Shown one piece after another: positions 32,328-42,835 of a stretch of 64,000 nucleotides of DNA; position 1 is the first letter of the stretch; every line of letters starts with the position of its first letter. The position numbers and the translations under genes were made by a program. Origin of the DNA: Oscheius sp. JU75 (taxonomy: Eukaryota; Nematoda; Chromadorea; Rhabditida; Rhabditidae); contig JASJZC010000004.1 of assembly GCA_037178855.1 (NCBI GenBank), positions 1,798,001-1,862,000 of the forward strand, read 5' to 3'. The notes beneath the pieces were generated by a model, which saw only the letters and a program-made list of their open reading frames with translations, ran no database searches and was not told the origin of the DNA.

Positions 32328-35300
32328 CTAAACTATTGTCTTTCGTCTGGCCTGCATAAGTTTTGCGTAGTTTTCTTGTGCTAGTCGATTATCAGGCTCC
32401 AGTTCAAATACTCTTCTGTAAAGCTCTTCCGCGACTTCGTATTTTCCATTCTTCTGTAGAACGACCGCCCAATTGAGTAGATTCGAGCTGGTTTGGGATA
32501 GTCTAGCAGCTTTTTCAAATAACTACATCTTTTTGAGGCTATAGGAAGATGACGTACCTTCTCTGCATTGAGAGGTTCACGATCAGCAATCAGAACAGCC
32601 AGTTCCGAGAGACATTCGGAGCAGTGTGGAAGAAGTCCAAGGATGTTTTTCAGGTATGCTTCTGCTCGCACTGTCTCATTCTATTATTGGACTAAGATTT
32701 GTTACAGTGAGTTCTTTACCAGTTCCGCAATGAGTCGACTGTAAAGAATGACCGCGGGAATATGAAGTCTGTCTTCTTTCAAGAAAGACTCAAGTCTTGT
32801 TTTTGCCGATGAGTAGTTTCCCATCTTGAACTCGATTTCTGCCAGAGAGACGGCGACTGTTCTGCGGAATCTCTCTTCTCCACTTATCTGGAAAGTTGTT
32901 ACAAACTATCACCAACTTCTTACTCTCTCGAAATCCTCCCTCGCCTGCTCAAAAAGTTCGAGACCGATTCGAATTCTTCCTCTATGAAGAAGACAGGACG
33001 TTTGTGTCATCCAGTGAGCTCTCCAGTTCTTCGAATGACTCCCATCCAGTCGTGCACATTTTGACAATATATCCTCGGCTTCTTCGATCTTCTTCTGTTT
33101 CAACAAGACCACTCCCAAATTCAGATATGCTGCTGTGAAAGAATGACGGATTCTGATGGCTTGGGAGTAACTGGAAACAGCGTCGGACAGATTTCCCAAT
33201 TCGCTTTGAAGAACGCCTCTGTAATGGGTTGACTGACTGAGGCAGAAACAACATGACTTACAAATTATACCAAGTCTCTGCCATGTTCCGAAAACTTAGA
33301 GCATCGTAGTAGGCGTTAGAAGCTCCTTGACTATCTCCGTTTTTGGCACGGACTTGGCCGAGGTTCGAATAGGCTAGAAGAAGCTCCAGAAGACAGTATG
33401 CGACTCACCTTTAGCTGGATTGATCCCGATGGCACTGGAATAAAGGCTCTCTTCCGTTCTCCAGTCCCTATTTCTTGCAACAGTTCTAGCAGCGAATATT
33501 GTGCAAACTATTACCAATAGGTGGACAAAGGAGCTGTTCAGTCTGAACGATTTCTATGTTAACAGAAAAGAGCTAACCGTTTACAGATGTCTCTCAAAAT
33601 ATGAACAGAAAGTAGGCAGAAACCAATACTTGAAAGGTATAGGATTCTCTCAGCTGCCATGAATCCCACGGAAATGAGGATATTGGAAGCTGGAAGGAAA
33701 GCAACAACTCCGAAGAAGACGAGGAACAATTGAATATAGTCTTTTCTAAACCCTGTCCGTATATTCAGGCTTGGAAAAAGTTACTTTTTGATAAGACGGA
33801 GCACGAAAACAGAGCTAGCCACATATATGACGAGACTAGCCCAAAGACGACAATCGCTAGGCTCTCTGACCAATGGAATGGCTCCCATTGACCAGTCGAA
33901 ACATAACTGAAATTTTTTTTTCAGATGACTGATGAAACCCACATCTTTTGGGAAGACGAGCAGTTTTAGATGAAATACTGGTAGAAAGAGTTTGGTCCTC
34001 AGACGGACCCCGACACTTTGCTCATGAACAAGTGGATTGTCTGCTGATGAGAAGGTAGGTGATCCTGTTATATATATTCGTAAGACTACAAGAAGTACTG
34101 TAGATACTGCCAAGACGAGATGGCCAGAGGAGATAAACTTCTGAAATTGATGTTATGTTCCTTTAGACCAGTGATGAAGATGCGCATATGGTGTAAGACA
34201 ATCTTCCCGGACCTAATGGCAATTCTCGTGGCGCTAATTGGTCAGTCTTGAGACTTCCGTCTGAGACCTTCCTCTTTACGGAAAGAGACGTCATTAGTGC
34301 GGCTGAACGGTCCTCGAGGACATTCTTTTATGGCCACCGACAGTTACCTGGCGCCTGACAACGAAGAGGTCGAATAGGATTACGATGGCTGGAAGAACTA
34401 TGCCTGTCTCTTTTGACAGAAGGGCTAGAATTGTGAGGAAAATAGTCAAGAAGATGCTCTGAAAGAATTTTGTTTACGGAATATGACTGGCGCAACCTGA
34501 TATTTGTCCCAAAGAACGAGAGCCACCAGGACAAAGAAGGTAGCCAACACATCTGCTCGACCGACGATACTGGACACGGCTTCACAATGAACTGGATGAA
34601 CTGCGAAGAGGACAGTTGCTCCCAAAGATTCATCTGAAAAGCTGTCCTTAAAAACCAGTGTCACACAAGTTGTCCCAAGAGACTAAGACCTCATTCAATT
34701 TCCCTCTCTGTTCCTCAATATGACAAATGACCCGCCAAACTCACATTCTATAAATTTGAGCCTTGCTGCCAGCCAAAAAACGAGGCAGCTGACCATTGAG
34801 TGCAGAAGCACATTAACGAGATGGAATCTGAAATTGTCTGTAATGAGGACATGTTTTGTTTAGATGACTGATTGAGTTGGGTCCATCTGACGCTATGATA
34901 TGGGAGCCGACGAGGTAATTACCGAGACTCCTAATAAGGGGAAAGCCTTCGCGAGCACTCACAAATTGGCCTGGGTCTCTCGCTCAACAACTTACGCTAA
35001 AGGCGCTAATCCGAAAAGGGAGTAGGTAAGACGGAATGTAAGGGTAGTCAATGGTCGAAAACTCTTGTGTGATCCTGACATACTGATCGAGTTTCCCCAA
35101 AAGTCGTTCCTGAACAGATTCCAAATCGACGTGTGTCCAAGAACGTCCGAATTAGTTTCAACAGCCGGTCTGAAATGTTTTCATCGGTCTCTCGCGACGA
35201 TGACTATTGCTCAACAGCCGATAAGGGACAGAGGTCATCCTTTGGCGGTCATCTATCAGCAGTATCGTGAAGCCGATTTGCATCATGCGCCCCCTGAGAG

Positions 35301-35725
35301 CCATTCCACTAATTATGACTTCAGCCTTCTATGAGACGGATGATAGTCGAAGAATCTGCTCATAGCGGGTGGGGATTCATTCCGTTTAACTAGAAGCAGC
35401 TATCCAAAAAGAGCGAAAAAATTTTCCAGGCGTTTGTTCAATGGACTATGGAGCTTCGTCGCTAATTCAAAAGGTCCACAAACTGCACTTTCATGCTTTC
35501 ACTTTTTGTTCTATCACGGTTAAATTTTTGATTATAAGGAATCCAAATGACTATTGTCGAGCTGATATCAGCTCGGTAAGTAACTTACCCATCGTCGAAG
35601 AGAAACTCGCCGTGCAGACTGTGGAGAAAAGGAATCACAGAAGAGATGACAGCTATTAGGTAGGGAAAGTGCGAGTCCCTGAGAAAGCGTAGGGAGTCGG
35701 TAGTCTTTTGTTTAGACCTCCCCAT
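32328..35725 (-). CDS. tmtc: TMTC family protein (transmembrane O-mannosyltransferase with TPR repeats)
   Basis: Starts MGRSKQKTTDSLRFLRDSHF with the first membrane segment LIAVISSVIPFLHSL, then the lumenal catalytic loop GEFLFDDG (acidic pair), SDVLGHTSIWNLFRNDFWG, SHKSFRPLTTLTFRLTY and FRFHLVNVLLHS. The next exons carry VHPVHCEAVSSIVGRADVLA, the TMTC signature, and further membrane spans. The C-terminal half is TPR repeats (for example GNLSDAVSSYSQAI, AYLNLGVVLLKQKKIEEAE). In vertebrates TMTC1-4 add O-mannose to cadherins in the ER. The start at 35725 is supported by the in-frame signal-anchor order; exon 1 joins exon 2 across about 420 nt. It is convergent with the transporter, ending 105 nt away. 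Confidence 0.88.
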
Positions 35726-36323
35726 TCCGAAACGAGTATGAACAGAAATGCGCGGAGGGGCGGGGATTGCTTGGCGTACGATTGAGGGAAACAGGGGTTT
35801 TTCCCCATTTTCATGCGAAGAGCGTATTTCCTGTTGATTTCAACAAATGTACCAGGCTGATAATTGGGTTAAACACTGCGACGTGGATGGCAACGCGCAC
35901 CAAGTAGACTCCATGTTGTCATTTCCAGCTACGTCTTTTTGTAATTTCCAAGCAGTCTCCCAAATTGTAAAAGAACATGAGAAGCACATACACTGAAGAA
36001 GCGTTTTTTTTTTTGGCTCTATGAAGTAATGAAAAAATAACAGGAAAAAACATCTAAACTAGAGTACTTGCATAATACAACTATCAATTATTTTTACAAA
36101 CGCTCTGTCATCATGTCACTATCCATGATTGGCGCATTGGAAAAAAAATTTTGCGAGAAGATTCTTGTTCGAGATGTATTCAGAAAATCTAAAAAAGACT
36201 CGAGATTACAAGTAGGAACCAGCTGCTAACCATTTGGCGCATCGAATGAAACGAATTTTCCTTTATTGTTCGATATTCTGTCCCTGTGAGGACGCCTTCT
36301 GAGCTGAGCTACTTCGATCTCCT
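35726..36323. other. Intergenic, upstream of TMTC and downstream of the small unknown gene
   Basis: No coding frame is supportable here. An AATAAA on the minus strand near 36264 is a probable polyadenylation signal of the gene at 36324-36816. Confidence 0.5.
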
Positions 36324-36816
36324 TTAGAAATGTCGAAGATGCTAGAAATGAGGAAGATAACTTGGTACCAAAAAATTAACATACGCATGATGTCATTAAT
36401 CAAATTCTCGCATGGTGGTGCCTCTTTTACACGAACTCGTCCAAAGTCTGCGGCAGTAAGTGGAGGAGATTCATCATGTATCGATTCAGTACTATCCGAT
36501 ACTGCTCGAAGTTTGACGTTTCCTGTAATACACGCTTAAGGTTGACTCACTGGATAGGTAATGAAGTGGTAAAAGAGTTCAAACAGTACGTTTGTGTATT
36601 CGATCGGCTACTTCTGTGAAACAAGGAGTGTTTTTCTTGTTAATCCTTGGTCTCCGAAAGTTTTTGGGAAAATGGAAATGAATGGTTCTTTGATGAAAAA
36701 TTTCGAGCATCTCGCGATTTGTCTCTGAAGTAGACATGTATAAAAGGAATAACTACTGAGTTACGTGTTGCCGTTGGCCTATATCGTCTCTTTTTTTCCG
36801 CATTCGTCTCCGACAT
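36324..36816 (-). CDS. Unknown basic protein of about 115 residues
   Basis: Not recognised. A three-intron model is consistent in phase: MSETNAEKKRRYRPTAT, a 40-nt intron, TNREMLEIFHQRTIHFHFPKN and on to TEVADRIHK, a 70-nt intron, NVKLRAVSDSTESIHDESPP through GRVRVKEAPPCENLINDIM, a 43-nt intron, then HLRHF and stop. The protein is Lys/Arg-rich at the N-terminus and more acidic in the middle. It has no signal peptide, membrane segment or zinc motif. It is divergent from rpl-3. It is supported by matched canonical introns rather than by homology. Confidence 0.5.
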
Positions 36817-37316
36817 GAAACTTTCTGAAACGAAAATATTGCAAAAGAAATTGGAAGGAAATTTAACGTTCAACAATTGCGAGGAGCAATTTTATACATA
36901 CTTCTGATGCTCAACTCTAGACTACTTGTACCAGCTTACATAAGCGAAGAAATTAAATAATTAACCGTAAAATAAGCGTTGCAGCAATTCCAAAACCATA
37001 GCGTTATACCTTGCAGTATTTATCTGTATTGTTACCAAAAAAAAACTGCAGAGGACGTATAAAAGAGCAACAACCCTTGGCAAAGAAAAAAAAAAACATG
37101 AAAAATTTGAATTACCGCGCTTTCGTTGTAGCGAACCGCGCGCCAATCGCATATCGTAATCTTCCATACACCTTCGTACACCCTGCACCGGTCGAAATTT
37201 TTTGGGATCCTTTTCCTATTCCTACTCTTGTTGGTGGTACCTCTTCTGCTGTTTCGCATTTGTTTTTCTCTGCATTTTCTTTGATCTTCTAAATCCTTTT
37301 TGTTGCAGGGTACAAC
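36817..37316. other. Divergent promoter region of rpl-3 and the small unknown gene
   Basis: About 500 nt without a convincing frame. A TTGCAG acceptor at 37304-37309 sits a few bases before the rpl-3 ATG and fits a trans-splice site or 5' UTR intron end. Confidence 0.5.
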
Positions 37317-39033
37317 ATGTCGCACCGAAAGTTTTCGGCGCCCCGCCACGGTTCCATGGGATTCGCTCCGAAAAAACGCTCCAAGAGATATCGCGGAAAA
37401 GTAAAGGCTTTCCCCAAGGACGATGCTTCCAAGCCCATCCACCTTACTGCTTTCCTCGGCTACAAGGCTGGTATGACCCACATCGTCCGTGAGGTACGTA
37501 AATTTGGTTTCCCCAGCGTTCGAAATTTTCTTCAACCAGAGCTGATAATACTTGTTATTTTAGGTCGACAAGCCCGGATCCAAGGTCAACAAGAAGGAGG
37601 TTGTTGAGGCTGTCACCATCATCGAAACTCCTCCATTGGTCATCGTCGGAGTTGTCGGATACATCGACACTCCTCGCGGACCCCGTCAGTTCAAGACTGT
37701 CTTCGCCGAGCATCTTTCTGATGACTGCAGACGCCGCTTCTACAAGAACTGGTGCGTTTCGATTCCACTGAATTGTGGATTGGGTATTCAGCTCTATTTT
37801 TCTTGTCACAAATGTCATGTACCTCCTCTGTGCCATGCACACGAGTGTACTTGTCATGCGAGTAATGATGAATGCTTTTCACTGTCATAACTATGGCACG
37901 AAAGTACGTGAACTTGCTGTGGCTCGTATGGTTTCTCAATGAGATATCATAAAGGCACTGTGTTCACAATTCATTGCAGGGGCAAGTCGAAGAAGAAGGC
38001 TTTCACTAAGTATGCCAAGAAGTGGACTGACGATGATGGAAAGAAGGCCATCGAGGCCGATCTGGCCAAGATGAAGAAGTACTGCTCTTCCATCCGTGTC
38101 ATCGCCCACACCCAGGTCTGGCTCTTCTTTTGATAAACCTTACATGTTTGTTCAGATGTCCATCCTTCAGCGCAAGCAGAAGAAGGCTCACATCATGGAG
38201 ATCCAGGTCAATGGTGGAACTATCTCTGAAAAAGTCGACTGGGCTAAGGAGCATCTCGAGAAGCAGGTTCCCGTTGATACCGTTTTCTCTCAAGACGAGA
38301 TGATCGATACCATCGGAGTTACCAGAGGTCACGGATTCAAGGGTGTCACTTCCAGATGGCACACCAAGAAGCTTCCTCGCAAGACTCATAAGGGTCTCCG
38401 CAAGGTTGGGCAAAACTTTTATCTTTGATGAATTTCATTCAGGTCGCTTGTATTGGCGCTTGGCATCCGTCTCGTGTCTCTTTCACCGTCGCCCGCGCTG
38501 GACAGAAGGGTTATCATCACAGAACCCACATCAACAAGAAGATCTATCGTGTCGGAAAGTCGTGCCTCACACCCGAGGGCAAGATCAACGGATCTACCGA
38601 AACTGATCTTACCCAGAAGACCATCAACCCCATGGTTTGTTTACCACTCATTTCTTTCTTCTATGATGAATCTGTTCGCAAAACCGACTTGTGGTTGAGG
38701 AAAAAAGTGGAACTTCTGAGAAGAATTTAACCCCCATCACTTGCAATTTGATATCTGTAATAAGCTCGTTTTTAGGGAGGTTTCCCTCGCTACGGAATTG
38801 TTCAACAAGACTTCCTCATGATCCGCGGTGCTGTCCTTGGACCTAAGAAGCGTCTCATAACCCTCAGAAAGTCTCTGATCACCCAGACCAAGAGATTCGC
38901 TCACGAGAAGATCAACCTGAAGTGGATCGATACTAGCTCCAAGACTGGTCACGGACGCTTCCAGACTACCGCTGAGAAGAAGCAGTTCCTCGGAAAACTC
39001 AAGAAGGATTTCGAGCAGGAGGCTAAGGCCTAA
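37317..39033 (+). CDS. rpl-3: 60S ribosomal protein L3 (uL3)
   Basis: Universal large-subunit protein contacting the peptidyl-transferase centre. Starts [20 protein letters not shown] and is full length for a eukaryotic uL3. It includes [18 protein letters not shown], the W-finger region [62 protein letters not shown] and [15 protein letters not shown]. In family terms, the conserved His of the W-finger loop is the residue modified in other eukaryotes. Six exons. The introns at 37752-37979 (228 nt) and 38635-38775 (141 nt) are much longer than usual and carry RNA structure. In C. elegans rpl-3 is a known substrate of unproductive, NMD-linked alternative splicing; the long third intron may serve this here (inference). 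Confidence 0.98.
37815..37930 (+). promoter_or_regulatory. Structured intron element of rpl-3, possible autoregulatory splicing element
   Basis: Two nested stems are visible: TCATGTAC (37815-37822) with GTACGTGA (37904-37911, one G-U pair), and inside it GTGCCAT (37830-37836) with ATGGCAC (37893-37899). A third pairing, CATGCGAG (37855-37862) with CTCGTATG (37923-37930, one G-U), crosses them, so it would form a pseudoknot or an alternative fold. An autoregulatory role is inferred from the known unproductive splicing of C. elegans rpl-3. Confidence 0.5.
38656..38725 (+). ncRNA. Candidate box C/D snoRNA in rpl-3 intron
   Basis: A perfect C box ATGATGA (38663-38669) and D box CTGA (38716-38719) are framed by a six-base terminal stem, TTCTTC (38656-38661) pairing with GAAGAA (38720-38725). 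The length of 70 nt and the position inside the 141-nt intron 38635-38775 of a ribosomal protein gene are typical of animal intronic C/D snoRNAs; vertebrate RPL3 introns also host them. The likely guide is the stretch just before the D box (38701-38715). Internal C'/D' boxes are weak (CCGA near 38684), and the rRNA target was not determined. Confidence 0.6.
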
Positions 39034-39536
39034 AATTTTGTTGTTACAAAGTAAATTTGTTATTGTTACACTTCTGCTCTGTTCAAATCGGCAGGTGTTT
39101 TATTCGCAAGTTTCTGCCCGTAGACAGTAGTGCTGGAATTGGTGGGCGGAATTTGGATGGAAGATAGTATTGTGTTGGTCTTTTTTTTGTTTTCGATCAG
39201 TTTGAACTGCGCGCAGCGATGTTCCACGTCTTTCGTTCCGTACGGCTCTTTCGTTGGACCCGTATTTTGTCTGGTCGCAGCGATTTTCATTCGATCCGTT
39301 CTTGTACTGCTTTCCCACTAGACGACCATGTTCATAGTTGTATTACGGATTTGGCGGGAAGTTCTGACCATTGATTTGCCGTCTCTTTCCAGTCTGTCTC
39401 GCTCTCTGTTTGTACGGTTTCATGGTAGGAATACGTTTCGATAAGCTATTTCATCTTTCTTATCGCTTTGATTGCTGGTAGTCGCACTTCATACACGAGC
39501 ACTTCTTGCAACTTTTTTCTAACGGGTCTTCCAGGA
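39034..39536. other. Intergenic between rpl-3 and phosphoacetylglucosamine mutase
   Basis: About 500 nt. A short hydrophobic frame at 39130-39321 lacks supporting signals. A TTCCAG acceptor ends two bases before the next ATG. Confidence 0.5.
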
Positions 39537-41460
39537 ATGGCTCTGCATTTCGTGGTTCCAACCAGGTACGAGAGGTCTACGAACCTGAGTCATAGTGGAC
39601 AGCAGTGTTCTATCCCATCGAGCTTCAAGTAAGCTATTGTGTATTTTGTATTCATCATGGTTGTTCAGATTCTCATATGGAACTGCTGGGTTTCGATCGA
39701 AAGCTGAAGATCTGACTTTCATTGCCTTTCGCGTGGGATACCTGGCTGGTCTTCGTGCCAGGCTTGTCCATCCAGTTAATCTCAGCAACTTCAATTTAGA
39801 CAATTAAATAAGTGTATAGGCGTTATGATCACGGCTTCTCACAACCCAGCTTGTGACAATGGAATCAAAGTCGTCGACCCTATGGGTGAAATGTTGGCTG
39901 GCGAATGGGAGGTTAGATTCACCCTTCGATGCTTATTTATCATCGTTCTTCCAGAAACTTGCTACCGATCTAGTCAATCAGTCTGATGAGGAGTTTCCGG
40001 ATGCTGTAAGGAATCTTGAAAAACAGATTCTATTGCCTCAAGACAGCAGCTCGGCTCAGATCGCTTGTGCCATCGACACTCGCTTGAGTGGACCACATCT
40101 TCGTGAGGCAATTCAAGCTGGTGCATCACTTCTTTCCTCTAGCGGACTCGGAGTCAAGGTTGTTAACCACGGTACCATTCTGTATATCATCGTCATTCAT
40201 TTGTGTTTAGGAATTCTAACAACTCCACAGCTCCATTACATCGTTCGCTGTGTCAATGATTCTTCCTTTGGAACGCCTACGGAAGACGGATACTATGCCA
40301 AACTGAGTAAGGCCTACAATGAATTGCTCGAGATTACACCGGTACAATATGTTCACGACTTGTTCGAATTGTCTTGTTCAGAATGCCCATCAAGCGGCTT
40401 CGCTGGTTCTTGATTGTGCTAATGGTGTTGGCGCTCCTTCAATGCGTAAACTGCTCACACACCTCAAGGAGAACTCCCTCAATATAACTTTTGCCAATGA
40501 AGGTGGCGAGCTGAATCACGAGTGCGGAGCCGATTTCGTCAAAATCTCTCAGAATTTGCCTGCAAACCTCTCGAACGTGGACTGTGCTCAAAAGTGTGCC
40601 TCATTTGATGGCGACGCTGATCGTTTGGTCTACTTTCGACGTGTGGCTAAGGAGAGCGACCATGTGAATCTGCTGGACGGTGACAAGATAGCAGTTCTGC
40701 TCACAAAATACATCAAGGAACAATTGGATGCAGCTCGACTGACGGATCAGCTGTCTATCGGCATTGTACAAACTGCTTATGCCAACGGAGCTTCTACCAA
40801 GTACATCAAAGAGCAATTGGTATTAATTTCATCTTTTTCGGTCAACACCTTAAACTCAGCATGTTGAACCAGTTTGTGTGCCCACGGGAGTGAAGCATCT
40901 TCATCATGAAGCCTGCAACTACGATATCGGTGTCTACTTTGAAGCCAATGGTCACGGAACCGTCACCTTCAGTGACAAGTTCAAGTCTCTGGCCCACAAA
41001 GATTCCTCCGATGACAGTGTCCGTCGACTCTATCTCATCTCGAATGTCATCAATGAAGTCGTCGGAGACGCCTTGGCAGACATGTTGGCCGTCGAACTGA
41101 TTCTTCGTCACTTCAATTGGACTACTGAAGACTGGGAGATGAAGCTGTATCAAGATGTTCCTAACGTCCAAGTCAAAGTTCCGGTAAGTGCTCAGAGTTC
41201 AACCACTATCTTCTGCTGTTTAGGTCACTGATCGTAGCATCTTTAAAACTAACTGGGCTGAAACACAACTTCTGAAGCCGGAACATCTACAAACGAAGAT
41301 CGACGAAGCTGTCCTCAAGATCAATGCCATTCGTTCTTTCGTTCGTCCCAGTGGTACCGAAAACATCGTTCGAGTTTATGCTGAAGCTACAACCATGGAG
41401 TTGGCCAAGTCGCTTGGAGAAGACATTGCTGCCCTTGTACGTAGTGTATCTAGTCAGTAG
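39537..41460 (+). CDS. pgm-3: Phosphoacetylglucosamine mutase (PGM3/AGM1)
   Basis: Converts GlcNAc-6-phosphate to GlcNAc-1-phosphate in UDP-GlcNAc synthesis. Active-site elements are complete: [15 protein letters not shown], the phosphoserine loop [17 protein letters not shown], the magnesium site [11 protein letters not shown], sugar-binding [14 protein letters not shown] and the phosphate-binding [15 protein letters not shown]. Length fits the family. The start at 39537 (MALHFVVPT) gives two small 5' exons with consistent phases up to [10 protein letters not shown], but these two exons are less certain than the rest. The 3' end reads VRSVSSQ and stop at 41460; a spliced variant ending shortly after the TTATCAG near 41521 is possible. 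It supplies UDP-GlcNAc, the likely cargo of the transporter at 16494 (inference). Confidence 0.94.
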
Positions 41461-41563
41461 TTTGTACCATTTTATTCCTCCACCGCCTGTCTGTGATATT
41501 TCCTTTTCCACGTTTTATCAGAGGTAAACATTTTTTTTTACAAGAGAACTTTTATTCTGACAG

Positions 41564-42292
41564 CTATAGATCTATTTTCGACGCGGCCTCGTCCAAGGTC
41601 TTCTGGGTCACATCAATGCTTCTCGGCGATTGTAACGAGTCTTGGCTACCGTTTTCAATCTTCTCCGTTTGGCTTCCTTTCTTCATTTTCTCATCCACAA
41701 TCTTGCTAGACATCTGCGTCTTCTGTTCTTCCGATTCCATCAGCTTCTTGGATGGTTTCGGTTCGTTGCTAGTAGTTCGTACTTTGATCATCTCCTGCTG
41801 TCGCTTGTTCGATTTCCGCTCCAACGGTGACTTGGAACCTCTCAGTAATTGGATGTCGATCCGATGCATCGAAGTGCGGCGTTCCACTTCTGTTGCTGCA
41901 TCAACAGGAAGGTTCTTTTTGTAAACTTTCTCCGAGTCACCGAAGACGCAGTACATCTGTTCCCGTTCGGATAAAGGCAGAGACACGTCCTCGGCGTAAT
42001 GGACTTTTTGAAGACGATTCAGGAAAGATAGCCACGCCTTGCTCTTGTCTTTGCCTGCTGGCTCCAAATTCATCTCGAAATTTCCAACATCGACGTGTGA
42101 AATGTGGTGCAAGATTGGTGTGGGAATCAGAAACTGTAGAGCATCATCGAGAACAGTCATGATCTGACTTTCTAGCCCATCGATGACGTGTTGGGCCTCC
42201 AACATTACATAGTTCATCCAAGCCGCAAATCCTACTGTCAGTCCAACGACGATCGACGTCACGATAGAGATCCAGAAAAGCACGTCATCCAT
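41564..42292 (-). CDS. Unknown single-pass membrane protein, 242 residues, single exon
   Basis: Not recognised. The N-terminus MDDVLFWISIVTSIVVGLTV continues into GFAAWMNYVM, a probable membrane anchor. A globular-looking middle follows (LESQIMTVLDDALQFLIPTP, LSFLNRLQKVHYAEDVSLPL, REQMYCVFGDSEKVYKKNLP). The C-terminal third is charged and Ser/Lys/Glu-rich and looks disordered. There is no catalytic motif. An acceptor-like CTCTAG lies ten bases before the ATG, so this frame may be the second exon or be trans-spliced. It is convergent with the mutase gene (104 nt) and divergent from MCM5. Confidence 0.6.
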   Translation of the reverse strand: MDDVLFWISIVTSIVVGLTVGFAAWMNYVMLEAQHVIDGLESQIMTVLDDALQFLIPTPILHHISHVDVGNFEMNLEPAGKDKSKAWLSFLNRLQKVHYAEDVSLPLSEREQMYCVFGDSEKVYKKNLPVDAATEVERRTSMHRIDIQLLRGSKSPLERKSNKRQQEMIKVRTTSNEPKPSKKLMESEEQKTQMSSKIVDEKMKKGSQTEKIENGSQDSLQSPRSIDVTQKTLDEAASKIDL

Positions 42293-42835
42293 CGACCGTA
42301 AGCTAGAGAGTGTCTACAGTTGGCAAACTTGCTCAGACTAATCGTTGACATGTTACGACTGAGATGGATATTTGCTAATTGCCTCTTTGCATAATACGAG
42401 GCCAATCCAACCCTTACAATTTGTAAAAGACGTCTGTTACGCATGTCAACTCTAATCTGAAATAACACTTGAAAAATATGAGGACTTTTTCCATTCCCAT
42501 TAGAGTTGACAAGACGAGTTTGAGAAAAGGAAAAAATGCAAATGTTCGGGATTGCTCCGCCAGAAGCGTAAGCGGCTGGTACATTTACAGAACGCTCCTA
42601 TCTTTTACTCTAGTCGTTTGGCAAAAGAGCAGTCTTCCTCTTTTCTCGCGTTCGAATCGCGCGCCATGGCTAAAGTGCGCGAAAACAATGTCTTCGAAAG
42701 CCGGCCTTCAGTATAACATTCCACTGAGAGATTCTATTATTTAGCCACTTCTCTTACTTTTCTTTGCTTTTTTTCGACACAGAAGGTCATTTGTAGTGTT
42801 CCAGGTAAGTTCGACAGTAAGCAGAAGGTTGCAGA
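42293..42835. other. Divergent promoter region of MCM5 and the membrane-protein gene
   Basis: About 540 nt, no convincing coding frame. A TTGCAG acceptor ends one base before the MCM5 ATG. Confidence 0.5.

Noticed and set aside
35065-35334. Plus-strand frame opposite TMTC
   Set aside because: Lies antisense to TMTC exons that carry the conserved SHKSFRPLT and NDFWG motifs.
36330-36539. Plus-strand frame starting MSKMLEMRK
   Set aside because: Antisense to the better supported spliced minus-strand gene at 36324-36816.
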